Source: an uncultured Rhodopila sp. (GTDB lineage: Bacteria; Pseudomonadota; Alphaproteobacteria; Acetobacterales; Acetobacteraceae). From it: a stretch of DNA of 64,000 nucleotides. The notes beneath the pieces are model-generated. The model worked only from the letters and a program-made list of their open reading frames with translations. It was not told the DNA's origin and did no database searches. The position numbers and the translations under genes were made by a program. This document shows positions 53,771 to 63,633 of this stretch, in pieces; within the stretch, counting starts at the first letter, position 1, and each line of letters starts with the position of its first letter. The stretch spans positions 29,992-93,991 of the forward strand of contig NZ_CAIWTY010000034.1 in NCBI RefSeq assembly GCF_903915725.1, read 5' to 3'.

Positions 53771-56155
53771 ATGAACGCGCCGATGACAACGATCGCGCCA
53801 CTGGCACCGCCGGAAACGCGGCATGTGCACGTCCTGAAGCAGTTGGAGCGCAAGCTGCTCTGGCTGTCGGCCTGGATGATCCACAACGCCAACCACATCC
53901 GCCCGAACCGGGATGGGCTGAAAGTCGGCGGCCATCAGGCGTCGTGCGCCTCCTGCATCTCCATCCTGGCGGCACTGTATTTCGAGGTCGCCCGGCCGCA
54001 GGACCGCATCGCGGTGAAGCCGCACGCCGGGCCGGTGTTCCACGCCATGAACTACCTGTTCGGCCGGCAGAGCCGCGACAAGCTGGAGCAACTGCGGCAG
54101 TTCGGCGGCATCCAGCCCTATCCGTCGCGGGTCAAGGACGGGGCGGAGGTGGATTTCTCCACCGGTTCCGTCGGCCTCGGCGTCGCCATGACCAGCTTTG
54201 CCGCGCTGATGGCGGACTATACGCGGCTGCATGGCATCGGCCGCACCGACCTGCCGCAGGGGCGCCACATCGCCATCTGCGGCGATGCCGAACTGGATGA
54301 GGGCAATATCTACGAGGCCTTGCTGGAAGGCTGGAAGCACGACGTCCGCAACGTCTGGTGGATCGTCGATTATAACCGCCAGAGCCTCGATTCCGTCGTC
54401 CCGGACCGCCTTTTCGGCCGCATCGAGGGGCTGTTCCGCGACATGGGCTGGAACTGCGTCACCATCAAGTTCGGCCGCAAGCTGGAAGCCGCGTTTGCCC
54501 GCGACGGCGGTGAGGCGTTGCGCGACTGGATCGATGACTGCCCCAACAGCCTGTATTCCGCCCTGACCTTCCAGGGCGGCGCGGCATGGCGGCAGACGCT
54601 GCTGTCCGACCTCGGACGATCCAAGGCGCGGGCGATCATCGATGAGCTGAACGATGAGGAACTCGGCGCGCTGATGACCAACCTCGGCGGCCACGACATC
54701 GAGACGGTCATCGAGACCCTGCGCGCGGCGGATGCCGACAGCGACCAGCCGACATGCTTCATCGCCTATACCATCAAGGGCATGGGACTGCCCTTCGCCG
54801 GCCACAAGGACAACCATGCCGGGATGATGAGCAAGGAGCAGATGGAGCAGTTCCGCCAGGACATGCACATCCGCCCCGGCCATGAATGGGACCTGTTCGA
54901 GGGCCTCGACGTGCCCGAGGCCGAACTGCGCGACTTCCTGCGCGATTGCCCCTTCGGCACGCCCCTGACCCCCTCCGGCCGCCTGCTGACCGCGCCGGAG
55001 GTGTTCGTGCCGCCGGTGCTGCCGAACCCGAAGCAAAGCGGCCGCAAGATGTCCACCCAGGGCGGCTTCGGCGAGATCCTCGCCGAGATCGGCCGCGGCC
55101 AGGGGGAGCTGAAGGACCTCGCCGCGCATATCATGACCACGTCCCCGGACGTGACCGTCTCCACCAATCTCGGCCCCTGGGTCAACCGCCGCGGCATCTT
55201 CGATCGGCATACCCGCAACGACGTGTTCCGGGATTCGAAACTGGCGTCCGCCCAGCGCTGGGGCATGTCGCCGAAGGGCCAGCATGTGGAGTTGGGCATC
55301 GCCGAGCAGAACCTGTTCCTGCTGCTCGGCGCCGCCGGGTTGGCCGCGGGGCTGACCGGAGCGCGGCTGCTGCCGGTGGGGACGGTGTATGACCCGTTCG
55401 TCAACCGCGGCCTCGATGCGCTGATCTATGCCTGCTACCAGGATGCGCGGTTCCTGCTGATCTCCACGCCCTCCGGCCTGAGCCTGGCACCGGAGGGCGG
55501 CCAGCACCAGTCCATCAACACTCCGCTCATCGGCATGGCGGCCGATCGGCTGGCCAGTTTCGAACCGGCGCATGTGGATGAGCTGGGGATACTGCTGCGG
55601 CACGCCTTCGACTTCATGCAGCGGCCGGACGGATCCGCCGTGTGGCTGCGCCTGTCCACCCGGGCGCTGGAGCAGAAGCCGCGCAACCTGGACCCGGCGG
55701 CCGTGATCGCCGGGGCGCATTGGGTGGTGCCGCCGGCGGAGGGCGCGCGGATCGCCTTGGCCTATCAGGGACCCGTCGCGCCGGAGGCCGAGGCGGCGTT
55801 CGAGGTGCTGCGCGACGAAGACCCCGCGGCCGGCCTGCTGGCTCTGACCTCCCCCGACAGGCTGCACGCCGGCTGGCTCGAAGCGCAGCGGGCACGGCGG
55901 AGCGGGGAGCGCGGGGCGGTATCCCATATCGAGCGCCTGCTGGCGCCGCTGGCCCGCGGCGCGGCCCTGGTGACGGTGCTGGACGGACACCCGGCGACCC
56001 ACTCCTGGATGGGCGCGGTGCGCGGCCAGAGGGTGGTGCCGCTGGGACCGGATCATTTCGGCCAAAGCGGGGATATCCCGGATCTGTACCGGGAATACGG
56101 GATGGACACGGACGCGATCCTGGACGCCTGCGCGCAGGCGATGCTGGCGTCTTAA
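53771..56155 (+). CDS. pyruvate dehydrogenase E1-like (transketolase superfamily) enzyme
   Basis: 794 aa from ATG at 53771 (GGGAGGACTCCCA upstream). ThDP-dependent E1 of the homodimeric AceE type but shorter than AceE (about 890). ThDP motif GDAELDEGNIYEALLEGW (about 175-192), pyrimidine-binding part with GIAEQNLFLLLGAAG and a C-terminal transketolase domain with LRGQ-like (VRGQRVVPLG). Related proteins include the MdeB type said to act on 2-ketobutyrate. E2 and E3 genes are absent here, so substrate is unsure. Confidence 0.85.
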   Translation: MNAPMTTIAPLAPPETRHVHVLKQLERKLLWLSAWMIHNANHIRPNRDGLKVGGHQASCASCISILAALYFEVARPQDRIAVKPHAGPVFHAMNYLFGRQSRDKLEQLRQFGGIQPYPSRVKDGAEVDFSTGSVGLGVAMTSFAALMADYTRLHGIGRTDLPQGRHIAICGDAELDEGNIYEALLEGWKHDVRNVWWIVDYNRQSLDSVVPDRLFGRIEGLFRDMGWNCVTIKFGRKLEAAFARDGGEALRDWIDDCPNSLYSALTFQGGAAWRQTLLSDLGRSKARAIIDELNDEELGALMTNLGGHDIETVIETLRAADADSDQPTCFIAYTIKGMGLPFAGHKDNHAGMMSKEQMEQFRQDMHIRPGHEWDLFEGLDVPEAELRDFLRDCPFGTPLTPSGRLLTAPEVFVPPVLPNPKQSGRKMSTQGGFGEILAEIGRGQGELKDLAAHIMTTSPDVTVSTNLGPWVNRRGIFDRHTRNDVFRDSKLASAQRWGMSPKGQHVELGIAEQNLFLLLGAAGLAAGLTGARLLPVGTVYDPFVNRGLDALIYACYQDARFLLISTPSGLSLAPEGGQHQSINTPLIGMAADRLASFEPAHVDELGILLRHAFDFMQRPDGSAVWLRLSTRALEQKPRNLDPAAVIAGAHWVVPPAEGARIALAYQGPVAPEAEAAFEVLRDEDPAAGLLALTSPDRLHAGWLEAQRARRSGERGAVSHIERLLAPLARGAALVTVLDGHPATHSWMGAVRGQRVVPLGPDHFGQSGDIPDLYREYGMDTDAILDACAQAMLAS

Positions 56156-56176
56156 CGCCGATGCGGTGGAGATCGA

Positions 56177-57352
56177 TCAAAGCGCCTCGACGATGGTGAC
56201 ATTGGCCATGCCGCCGCCCTCGCACATGGTCTGCAATCCATAGCGGCCGCCGCGCGCCCGCAAGGCGTGGATCAGCGTCGCCATCAGCTTCGTCCCGGAG
56301 GCGCCCAGCGGATGGCCGAGTGCGATGGCGCCGCCGTTGACGTTCAGCCGCGCCGCGTCGGCGTCCAGCTCCCGCAACCAGGCGAGCGGGACCGGGGCGA
56401 ATGCCTCGTTCACCTCATACAGGTCGATCTCGCCGATGGTCATGCCGGCGCGCCGCAGCGCCCGGCGGGTCGCGGGTATCGGCTCCTCCAGCATGATCAC
56501 CGGGTCGCCCGCCGTCACCGTCAGGGCGTGGATGCGGGCCAACGGTGTCAGCCCGTGCTGCTTCAGCGCCCGTTCGCTGACCACCAGCACGCCGGAGGCA
56601 CCGTCGCAGATCTGGCTGGCATTGGCGGCGGTGATCGTGCCGCCCTCGGCCAGCAGCTTGACCGAGCGGATGGAGTCCAGCGTGGCATCGGAACGGATGC
56701 CCTCATCGGTGGCGTGCAGCGCCGTCGTGCCGTCAGCCAGGGTAATCTCCAGCTTCAGTATCTCGCGCTCGAACGCGCCCGCCCGGGTCGCGGCGGCGGC
56801 GCGCTGATGGCTTTGCAGGGCGTAGGCGTCCAGGTCGTCGCGGCTGAAGCGATACTTGTCCGACATCATCTGCGCGCCGGTGAACTGGCTGAAGCCGCTG
56901 ACGCCGTAGCGCGCCTGGATGCGCGGGCTGTGCGGGCCTGTGCCGATACCGGCCTTGGCGTGCAGCGCCGTGCTCGATCCCATCGGCACGCGGCTCATGC
57001 TCTCCACCCCGGCGGCGATCACCACGTCCTGGGTGCCCGACATCACCGCCTGCGCGGCGAACTGCACCGCCTGCTGCGACGATCCGCACTGGCGGTCGAT
57101 CGAGACCGCCGGCACGCTGTCCGGCAGCCGGGAGGCCATCACCGCATTGCGTCCGATGTGGAAGCCCTGCTCGCCGCCCTGGCTGACGCAGCCCATGATG
57201 ACGTCCTCGACGGCGGCCGGGTCGATGCCGGAGCGCTCGACCAGCGCGCTGAGCACTTCGCCCGCCATGTCGGCCGGATGCCACCCGAACAGGCTGCCGT
57301 TGCGCCGCCCGCCGGCGGTGCGCAGGGCTTCAACGATATAGGCTTCGGCCAT
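56177..57352 (-). CDS. acetyl-CoA C-acyltransferase (thiolase)
   Basis: 391 aa. All catalytic thiolase motifs: Cys89 (DRQCGSSQQ), NEAFAPVPLAW, GGAIALGHPLGASG with His, and C-terminal CEGGGM. Acts in fatty-acid beta-oxidation or acetoacetyl-CoA formation. Convergent with the E1-like gene. Paralogue class (FadA versus AtoB) uncertain. Confidence 0.9.
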   Translation of the reverse strand: MAEAYIVEALRTAGGRRNGSLFGWHPADMAGEVLSALVERSGIDPAAVEDVIMGCVSQGGEQGFHIGRNAVMASRLPDSVPAVSIDRQCGSSQQAVQFAAQAVMSGTQDVVIAAGVESMSRVPMGSSTALHAKAGIGTGPHSPRIQARYGVSGFSQFTGAQMMSDKYRFSRDDLDAYALQSHQRAAAATRAGAFEREILKLEITLADGTTALHATDEGIRSDATLDSIRSVKLLAEGGTITAANASQICDGASGVLVVSERALKQHGLTPLARIHALTVTAGDPVIMLEEPIPATRRALRRAGMTIGEIDLYEVNEAFAPVPLAWLRELDADAARLNVNGGAIALGHPLGASGTKLMATLIHALRARGGRYGLQTMCEGGGMANVTIVEAL

Positions 57353-57509
57353 GGAGCTTCTCCCGTGCGTTGCTTGAGGTGCCGCTGGCGTTCAGCCTCG
57401 GCGGTCCCGGCGGCAAGATCAAGGTTTCGGCGGCGACTGTGGCCGGGTTCACTGCTCGGGCGCTCCGCCGCCGGTATCGTCCGGGGCGTGAGATGCAACG
57501 GAGGATGTC

Positions 57510-57749
57510 ATGAGGATATGGGACGGTGTGCCGATCATCGCTGCGCTGCTGCTGGCTTCGGCGGCGGCGCTGACGTCGAGCGATTCGGCGGCGCGCGAGA
57601 ACATCGGCCAGTTCGTTGCCGAAGCGCTCAGTCCGCAAGCCGCCGATTTGGGCGGCGATCCGGGGTATCTGTTGGGGAATTCCCCCGATACGGTCTGGAC
57701 TCTGCCGCCTCCGCGTGGCTCGGGCGGTCTGGCGGATGGCCAGGATTGA
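57510..57749 (+). CDS. small exported protein of unknown function
   Basis: 79 aa with ATG preceded by GGAGG five bases upstream. A likely signal peptide or single helix (VPIIAALLLASAAALTSSDSA) and a mature part with Pro/Gly-rich end. No family recognised. Divergent from the thiolase gene. Confidence 0.45.
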   Translation: MRIWDGVPIIAALLLASAAALTSSDSAARENIGQFVAEALSPQAADLGGDPGYLLGNSPDTVWTLPPPRGSGGLADGQD

Positions 57750-57793
57750 AGCCAATCCGCGAGGGGAGCCACTCTCCGGCTTCGCCACATCGC

Positions 57794-57850
57794 CATGCCG
57801 ACGGAGGTCGGCATCCACGCCTTTGCCGCCGCAAGCAAGGCGTGGGTGGC
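57794..57850. repeat. REP-like double hairpin, copy 2
   Basis: Same arrangement as the copy at 18712: GCCGAC-GGAG-GTCGGC, then CCACGCC and GGCGTGG arms about 18 bases apart. The first 29 bases are identical to copy 1. Located between a small exported protein gene and the HMG-CoA-lyase-like gene. Confidence 0.7.
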
Positions 57851-57923
57851 GGGCCTTCGCCCGCGGCGGCAGCGGTCCGACCTATGGGGCTGCGCCCGGG
57901 ACCTTGGACACGTGACCGCCGCC

Positions 57924-58883
57924 CTACGCCGCGCGCCTGCGGAACGCATCCAGGCTACCGGCATGGATCAGCTCGCTCGGCAACTGGTGCCCGACGATCT
58001 CCTCCGCCAGCCGCCCGACCTCGATCAGCGCATCGAGGTCGATCCCCGTATCGATCCCCATCTCCTCGCACAGCAGCACCAGTTCCTCGGTGCAGATATT
58101 CCCCGCCGCCTTCGGCTGTCCCGCGAACGGGCACCCGCCCAGCCCGCCGACGGTGGAATCATACCGCGTCACCCCCAGCTTCAGACCGGCATGAGCGTTC
58201 GCCACCGCCAGTCCGCGCGTATCATGCAGATGCAACGACAACGCCATGTCCGGCCAGCGCTCCCGCACCGCGCCGATGGTCCGCTCGATCCGCGCCGGCG
58301 TCGCCCAACCCATCGTGTCGGCCAGCGAGAACAGCGTGATCGCAGCCCCGGTCTCCTCCGCAATCGCCATCCCGTCCCGCAGCGTGCCGACCACCTGCTC
58401 CGGCGCGATATCCCCCTGGTAGTTGCAGCCGAACGCCGCCATCACCTGGATTTTGCTGACCGCCTCGCCCTTCGACTGCTGGAACGCGCTGTGTTTCTTC
58501 ATCGCCTCCACGTTCTCCGCATGGCTGCGGTTGAGGTTCTTGCGCGTGAACCCCTCCGACGCGGTCAGCGAGATACTGCCATGGATGGTCAGCTTGCCCT
58601 TGAATGCCAGCGCCCGCTCCAGCCCGTTGCCGTTGAAAAACAGACCCGTGTATTCGACCCCCGGCCGCGCGGCGAACCCGTCAACCACCGCCTCCGCGTC
58701 CGCCCAGCCGGGCACAAGCCGCGTGTTGACGAAAGAGCACGCCTGGATGTGGCGCACTCCGGTATCGCTCAGCGCCTCGATCAGCCGGATTTTCTCCGCC
58801 GTCGGGATCGGCCCCGGCTCGATCTGGAAGCCTTCGCGCGGGCCTTCCTCATGGATCTCGACATGCTTGGGCAGATCGGTCAT
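57924..58883 (-). CDS. hydroxymethylglutaryl-CoA lyase-like protein
   Basis: 319 aa HMGL-like TIM barrel: EEGPREGFQ near the N-terminus, ISLTASEGFTRKNLNRS, HLHDTRGLAVANAHAGL with metal-ligand His, and GGLGGCPFAGQPKAAGN with the active-site Cys. Cleaves HMG-CoA or related 3-hydroxy-acyl-CoA in leucine or similar catabolism. Overlaps the methyltransferase gene end by four bases. Substrate could differ from HMG-CoA. Confidence 0.85.
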   Translation of the reverse strand: MTDLPKHVEIHEEGPREGFQIEPGPIPTAEKIRLIEALSDTGVRHIQACSFVNTRLVPGWADAEAVVDGFAARPGVEYTGLFFNGNGLERALAFKGKLTIHGSISLTASEGFTRKNLNRSHAENVEAMKKHSAFQQSKGEAVSKIQVMAAFGCNYQGDIAPEQVVGTLRDGMAIAEETGAAITLFSLADTMGWATPARIERTIGAVRERWPDMALSLHLHDTRGLAVANAHAGLKLGVTRYDSTVGGLGGCPFAGQPKAAGNICTEELVLLCEEMGIDTGIDLDALIEVGRLAEEIVGHQLPSELIHAGSLDAFRRRAA

Positions 58884-59803
58884 CGCGGCGGTTCCTCATG
58901 CTGGACCGCTTCATCTTGAGCACGGCCCCGGAAGCTGGCAAGCGACGCGATCGGTGCGCGGCCGGTGCCGGCTTCACCAAGGGCGCAAGGCCTCGGCTTC
59001 CGGCCGAAGGCGATATGCATGATATTCCGGTCGACTATCCCCTCCGGCGTAGCAAGAGAGGCGATTTTCGCCCGGAAATCATCCCTTAACCGGGCAAGTG
59101 TATCCGGCGGCAAATCCAGCAGTGGACGCGAAAGGGGGTGGTTGATGATGCCAGCCCAAGCGGCATCGATCTCACTCAACGGCATGATCCGCTGAGTAAT
59201 GATTTCAGTGTGGATGTGCGCCACTTCGAACCCCGCATCGGCAAGGGCTTCCCGGCAAGCTTCCCGGGTGCGAAGGCGCGCGTATCCCAATGAAATGCCG
59301 TGACTAAACGCGAGTGGCGCCAGCGTGGCGCCGGCCGCCGTCGAGTTCCCGGCTGGAGCATCAAAACCCACATAGCCGCCCGGTTTCAAGAACCGATGCC
59401 ATCCTCGAAGAACTGCCGGTATGTCGGTCATGAATACCAGTGCCGCCGAGCAAAGAATGTGATCAAATCCCCCCGGCGGCAAATCAGCCGTGCATGCGTC
59501 CCCCTCCCGAAGTTCTATATTCGGCAAAGCGAGATCGTCGATTTTGCGGCGTGCCTGCGCCAGCATCCCGGGCGAAATATCCAAGCCGATGACGCGGCCG
59601 GATGCACCCACTCGGCGCGCGGCCTCAATCGCAACCAACCCTGTGCCGGTTGCGACATCGAGAACCGTTTGACCTGCCTTAATCCCCGCTGCTTCGATGA
59701 GCCTCGCGGTCAAGCGGGGGTGAAAGTCGCCGGCGTCATAGGTGGCGCTCCGCCGGTCAAAATAGGCGGCCACCTCCGCCGCAAGATCACTGTTGTCGTT
59801 CAT
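58880..59803 (-). CDS. SAM-dependent methyltransferase (class I)
   Basis: 307 aa from ATG at 59803. Motif I VLDVATGTG (about 47-55), VIGLDISPGMLAQA, then FDHILCSAALVFM and GGYVGFDAP. Resembles UbiE-like C- or O-methyltransferases. The C-terminal ~35 residues are Arg/Glu-rich and extra. Encoded just downstream of priA; acceptor unknown. Confidence 0.83.
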   Translation of the reverse strand: MNDNSDLAAEVAAYFDRRSATYDAGDFHPRLTARLIEAAGIKAGQTVLDVATGTGLVAIEAARRVGASGRVIGLDISPGMLAQARRKIDDLALPNIELREGDACTADLPPGGFDHILCSAALVFMTDIPAVLRGWHRFLKPGGYVGFDAPAGNSTAAGATLAPLAFSHGISLGYARLRTREACREALADAGFEVAHIHTEIITQRIMPLSEIDAAWAGIINHPLSRPLLDLPPDTLARLRDDFRAKIASLATPEGIVDRNIMHIAFGRKPRPCALGEAGTGRAPIASLASFRGRAQDEAVQHEEPPR

Positions 59804-59857
59804 GCGCCCCGGCCAGCTATCGTGCGGCGGCGCTGGCATGACTGTGCGCCGCCACAC

Positions 59858-62056
59858 CTACAAGAACGAAATCGGGTCCACATCCACATCCACCCTGCCC
59901 CCGCCCGGCACCTTCACCGAGCCCAGCCAGGCCCGCAATATCGGCTGCACCGCCACATCCCGCCGCACTTTCAACAATAGCCGCCGCCGGTGCCGCCCGC
60001 GCAGCAGCGCCATCGGCGCCGGAGCCGGCCCCAGCACCAAAATCCCGTCCCCGCGCGGCGCCGCCCAGCCCAGATCCCGCGCCACCGTGTCCGCCATCTG
60101 CGCCGTGTCCGCGCTGACGATCACCGCCGCCAGCCGCCCGTATGGAGGCCACTCGCCATCCCGCCGGCTTTCCGCCTCGCTCGCCATGAACGCATCCAGG
60201 TCGCCTTGCAGCAGCGCCTGCATCACCGGATGGTCCGGGATGAAGGTCTGCAGCATCACCTGCCCCGGCGCCTCCGCCCGGCCGGCCCGGCCGGAGACCT
60301 GATGCAGCAACTGCACCGTCCGCTCCGACGCCCTTAGCTCCCCCCCGGCCAGCCCGAGATCGGCGTCCACCACCCCGACAAAGGTCAGGTGCGGGAAGTG
60401 CCAGCCCTTCGCCACCAACTGGGTGCCGATGATCAGGTCCACCTCCCGCGCCTCGATCGCATGCGCGGCGGCGGCGGCGGCGTGCGGGCCGGCGATGGTG
60501 TCGCTCGCCATGATCAGCCGGCGCGCGTCCGGGAACACCGTCGCGGCCTCCTCCGTGATGCGCTCGATGCCGGGGCCGACGGGGGTCAGGCTGTCCTTCA
60601 CCTTGCACTGCGGACATTCCGGCGGGATCGGGACGGTGTGGCCGCAATGATGGCACAGCAGTTGGCTTCGGGTGCGGTGCTCCACCAGCCAGGCGGTGCA
60701 GTTCGGGCACTGCATCCGGTGGCCGCAGGCCCGGCACAGAGTCAGCGGCGCGTAGCCGCGGCGGTTGAGGAACAGCATCGCCTGCTCGCCGCGCGCCAGC
60801 GTCTCCCGGGCCGCCTTGATCAGCGGCGGGGCCAGGAACCGGCCGCGGTCGGGCGGAGTCTCGCGCAGATCGACCAGCGTGATCTTCGGCATCGACGCCC
60901 CGGCGTGGCGGGCGGTCAGGCGCAGATGCGCGTAGCGGCCGGCCTCGACATTCGCCACCGTCTCCAGGCTTGGCGTTGCGGAGACCAGCACGGCGGGCGA
61001 ACCGGACAGCCGCGCCCGCACCACCGCCATGTCGCGCGCGTTGTAGACCACGCCGTCCTGCTGCTTGAACGCCGCCTCGTGCTCCTCATCCACCACCACC
61101 AGGCCGAGGTCGGGGAATGGCAGGAACAGCGCGGACCGGGCGCCGACGACCACCGGGGCGTTGCCCTCGGCCACCGCCTGCCAGGTGATCTTGCGGGTGC
61201 GCGACGGCAGGTCGGAGTGCCACACCGCGGGTGCGACGCCGAAGCGGCGCTGGAAGCGCTCGGTCCATTGCGAGGACAGCGCGATCTCCGGCAGCAGCAC
61301 CAACGCCTGCCGCCCGGCGCGCAGGCAGGCGGCGACGGCTTCGAGGTAGACCTCGGTCTTGCCGGAACCGGTGACGCCGTCGAGCAGCGTGACGCTGAAG
61401 GCGCGGGCGGCGGCGGCCTCGCGCAGCGCGGCGGCGACCTCCTGCTGCTGCGGCGACAAGGCCGGGCCGGGATAGTCCGGATCGGGCGGCTGGAACGGGG
61501 CGGCGGGGGCGGCGAGCTCCGTCGCCAGCAACCCGGACTCGGCCATGCCGCGCAGCACGGCGGCGCTGACCTGCGCCGCTTTCAGCAGGTCCGTGACGGT
61601 TTGCGGCTCCTGCCGCGTCAGGACGTCCAGCACGCGCTGGCGCGGCGGGGTGAGGCGGACGGCGGGCAGCCTGTCTGCCCGGCGGTAGCGCTGGATGGGA
61701 CGAACGGTGCCGGGGGAAACGACTCGCAGCGCCATCGCCAACACCTCCCCCGGCGGGGTCAGGGTGTAGGCGGCGATCCAATCGACGAAGCGGCGCATCG
61801 AGTCGCCCATCGGCGGGGTGTCGAGGATGGAAGCCACGGCTTTCAGCCTGTGTGCGGGCACCGGGTCGCCGAACGGCTCGTCCCAGACGACGCCGATCTC
61901 CTCGCGGCGGTTGAGCGGGACGATGACGACATCGCCCGGCCGCGGGTCCAGGCCGGGCGGCACGCGATAGTCGAACGGGCCGGGAAACGGATAGGGCAGC
62001 AGCACCGGCACGCGGTTATCCGGGGTCAGACCGAGGCTGGGTTGGGGGAGCGTCAA
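59858..62056 (-). CDS. priA: primosomal protein N' (replication restart helicase)
   Basis: 732 aa. N-terminal 3'-DNA-binding domain (VLLPYPFPGPFDYRVP), winged-helix region, helicase domains with Walker A DGVTGSGKTE and DEEH box, zinc-binding region with eight Cys in pairs (LCRACGHRMQCPNC ... LCHHCGH ... CPQC), and C-terminal domain. It reloads the replisome at stalled forks. Length and motifs are complete. Confidence 0.95.
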   Translation of the reverse strand: MTLPQPSLGLTPDNRVPVLLPYPFPGPFDYRVPPGLDPRPGDVVIVPLNRREEIGVVWDEPFGDPVPAHRLKAVASILDTPPMGDSMRRFVDWIAAYTLTPPGEVLAMALRVVSPGTVRPIQRYRRADRLPAVRLTPPRQRVLDVLTRQEPQTVTDLLKAAQVSAAVLRGMAESGLLATELAAPAAPFQPPDPDYPGPALSPQQQEVAAALREAAAARAFSVTLLDGVTGSGKTEVYLEAVAACLRAGRQALVLLPEIALSSQWTERFQRRFGVAPAVWHSDLPSRTRKITWQAVAEGNAPVVVGARSALFLPFPDLGLVVVDEEHEAAFKQQDGVVYNARDMAVVRARLSGSPAVLVSATPSLETVANVEAGRYAHLRLTARHAGASMPKITLVDLRETPPDRGRFLAPPLIKAARETLARGEQAMLFLNRRGYAPLTLCRACGHRMQCPNCTAWLVEHRTRSQLLCHHCGHTVPIPPECPQCKVKDSLTPVGPGIERITEEAATVFPDARRLIMASDTIAGPHAAAAAAHAIEAREVDLIIGTQLVAKGWHFPHLTFVGVVDADLGLAGGELRASERTVQLLHQVSGRAGRAEAPGQVMLQTFIPDHPVMQALLQGDLDAFMASEAESRRDGEWPPYGRLAAVIVSADTAQMADTVARDLGWAAPRGDGILVLGPAPAPMALLRGRHRRRLLLKVRRDVAVQPILRAWLGSVKVPGGGRVDVDVDPISFL

Positions 62057-62265
62057 GCTGGGTGACCGGGCCTATCGGGAGTGTGCTGGCCCGGTGGTTT
62101 AGCCGGAATCGGGTGGCCCGGGATGAAATTCTTCGCTGCCTGGCGGCAAGCGCGACGCCGGCTGTCCGGCCACGACTCAGCCGCGTGCCGGGCGGCATCC
62201 ACGCCTGATTCGACAAGACGTTGATGGTTTGCCCCCGGCCTTCGCCGGGGCATGCCGCCGTCGCG

Positions 62266-63018
62266 TCAGCGCTTGTCCGGCGGCTTCATCCAGCCCGGGT
62301 CGCCGGGCCGCGGGTGCGGCGCCGTTTGGCCGGCCATCAGCCGGTTGGCGCTTCCGGTCAGCAGAGCGGCGCGCGTGGTCGCCGCCCTGCGCTGCTCGGG
62401 CGGGAGATGCGCGGCGGCGGCGAGTTCCTCGGCGGCGACCGTGGCCATGGCGTTGGCCCACATGCCCGGATACGGGTCGTGCTTCGCCGGTTCGGCTTTC
62501 GCCATAGGTGCCGGTTCGGCCTTCGGCGCGGGAGCCTGATCGGCAATCGGCGGCGCCGGCCGCGGTTCGGGGGGCGGCCGGACCGCCTCTGCGGCTCGGC
62601 GCTGCGCCGCGGCGACGGCGGCGCGAACTTCCACCTCATCGAACCCCCCGCCCGGTTCGGGTGCCAGCCCGGCGGCGCGGGTCTCCTGCAGCATGCGCTC
62701 GCAGCGATCAGCCGAGCGGTTCAATGCGTTGGCGTTGGATCGCAGGCGGATGATCATGGCGATTGTTAGCTCATCGGCCATCGACAGGCTGAGCGAGCCA
62801 AGGGCGGTCAGGCCGAAGGCGATGATGCGGCCGACGAGGATCAGGCTGGCGTGGTTTTGCACGCGGTAGGCGGCGATGGTTTCGCGGGCGGCGGTGCGGG
62901 CGATGGCGATGTCGGCGCCGGCGGCCTCGATGAACAGCGGGGTGAGCAGGGCGACGATGAGGGTCAGCAGGATGCCGCCGTCGGGGTCCCTGGGGAGGGT
63001 GGTGGTGGAGTGTGACAT
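62266..63018 (-). CDS. membrane protein with Ala/Pro-rich tail, unknown function
   Basis: 250 aa. Two transmembrane helices (about 15-30 and 58-78) flank a segment rich in Ala; the rest (about 125-250) is a Pro/Ala/Arg-rich, probably unstructured tail (RPPPEPRPAPPIADQAP). No known domain. Starts and ends are isolated from neighbours, so no context for function. Confidence 0.55.
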   Translation of the reverse strand: MSHSTTTLPRDPDGGILLTLIVALLTPLFIEAAGADIAIARTAARETIAAYRVQNHASLILVGRIIAFGLTALGSLSLSMADELTIAMIIRLRSNANALNRSADRCERMLQETRAAGLAPEPGGGFDEVEVRAAVAAAQRRAAEAVRPPPEPRPAPPIADQAPAPKAEPAPMAKAEPAKHDPYPGMWANAMATVAAEELAAAAHLPPEQRRAATTRAALLTGSANRLMAGQTAPHPRPGDPGWMKPPDKR

Positions 63019-63218
63019 GCCGCCCGGCCTGTGATTGGGTGGCGGCGGTTCTACCCTGAGTTGTGGGGTGGTGTCAAGATTTCTTTCCTATGGTGCTTCT
63101 TTCGGCATCGGCCCCCGTCGCGTTAGCGCCGTCTACGAAGTCCAGATCGGCGTCTTCCCGGCGCGACAGCGATCCGTTGAACCGCTCCGGTCTGATGCGA
63201 CGTAAAGACCACGCAAGG

Positions 63219-63491
63219 TCAACCCGCAAACAGTGTCCCCTTCGGGAGGCGGCCCTTGCGCGCGAGCAACCTTTCGCCGAAATCGTCCTCAAGCGCGACC
63301 TTGATCAAGGCGTAGATGAGGAGGTCGGTGTTCTCGGTGATGCCGCTAACGCGCTTGGCTTCGTCGATCAGGGCATCGGAGAAGCGCCCACCCAACTGGC
63401 GGTGCTTGGAACCCAACAGGCCACGCTCCTCGGCGCCCCGGATGGTGGCCGCCCCGGCGCTCGCCCAGCCCGGCCGACAAATTGTCTTCAA
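63219..63491 (-). CDS. small protein with antitoxin-like RHH pattern
   Basis: 90 aa. The C-terminal half (RFSDALIDEAKRVSGITENTD, quoted in part, then LLIYALIKVALEDDFGERLL) looks like ribbon-helix-helix antitoxins, while the first ~30 residues look out of frame or poorly conserved. No toxin gene is clear beside it. Could be a relic. Confidence 0.45.
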   Translation of the reverse strand: MKTICRPGWASAGAATIRGAEERGLLGSKHRQLGGRFSDALIDEAKRVSGITENTDLLIYALIKVALEDDFGERLLARKGRLPKGTLFAG

Positions 63492-63633
63492 ATTCGCCCA
63501 TAGTGTCCTTCAGGGGAAACACGCATGATAATAAAAATTGAAATCTGACAAAAGCTATAAAAAAGCGCGACCAAAGCCGTGCCCATACTGGCTTTAATTG
63601 GTTGCATGGGACCGTACCGTCCCCGCCACACGC

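Noticed and set aside
53690..56065. 791-codon minus-strand ORF opposite the E1-like gene
   Set aside because: Shadow; the plus strand has ThDP and transketolase motifs.
62190..62212. Third possible REP copy (GGCATCCACGCCTG)
   Set aside because: Only 14 bases match and no hairpin partner is present.
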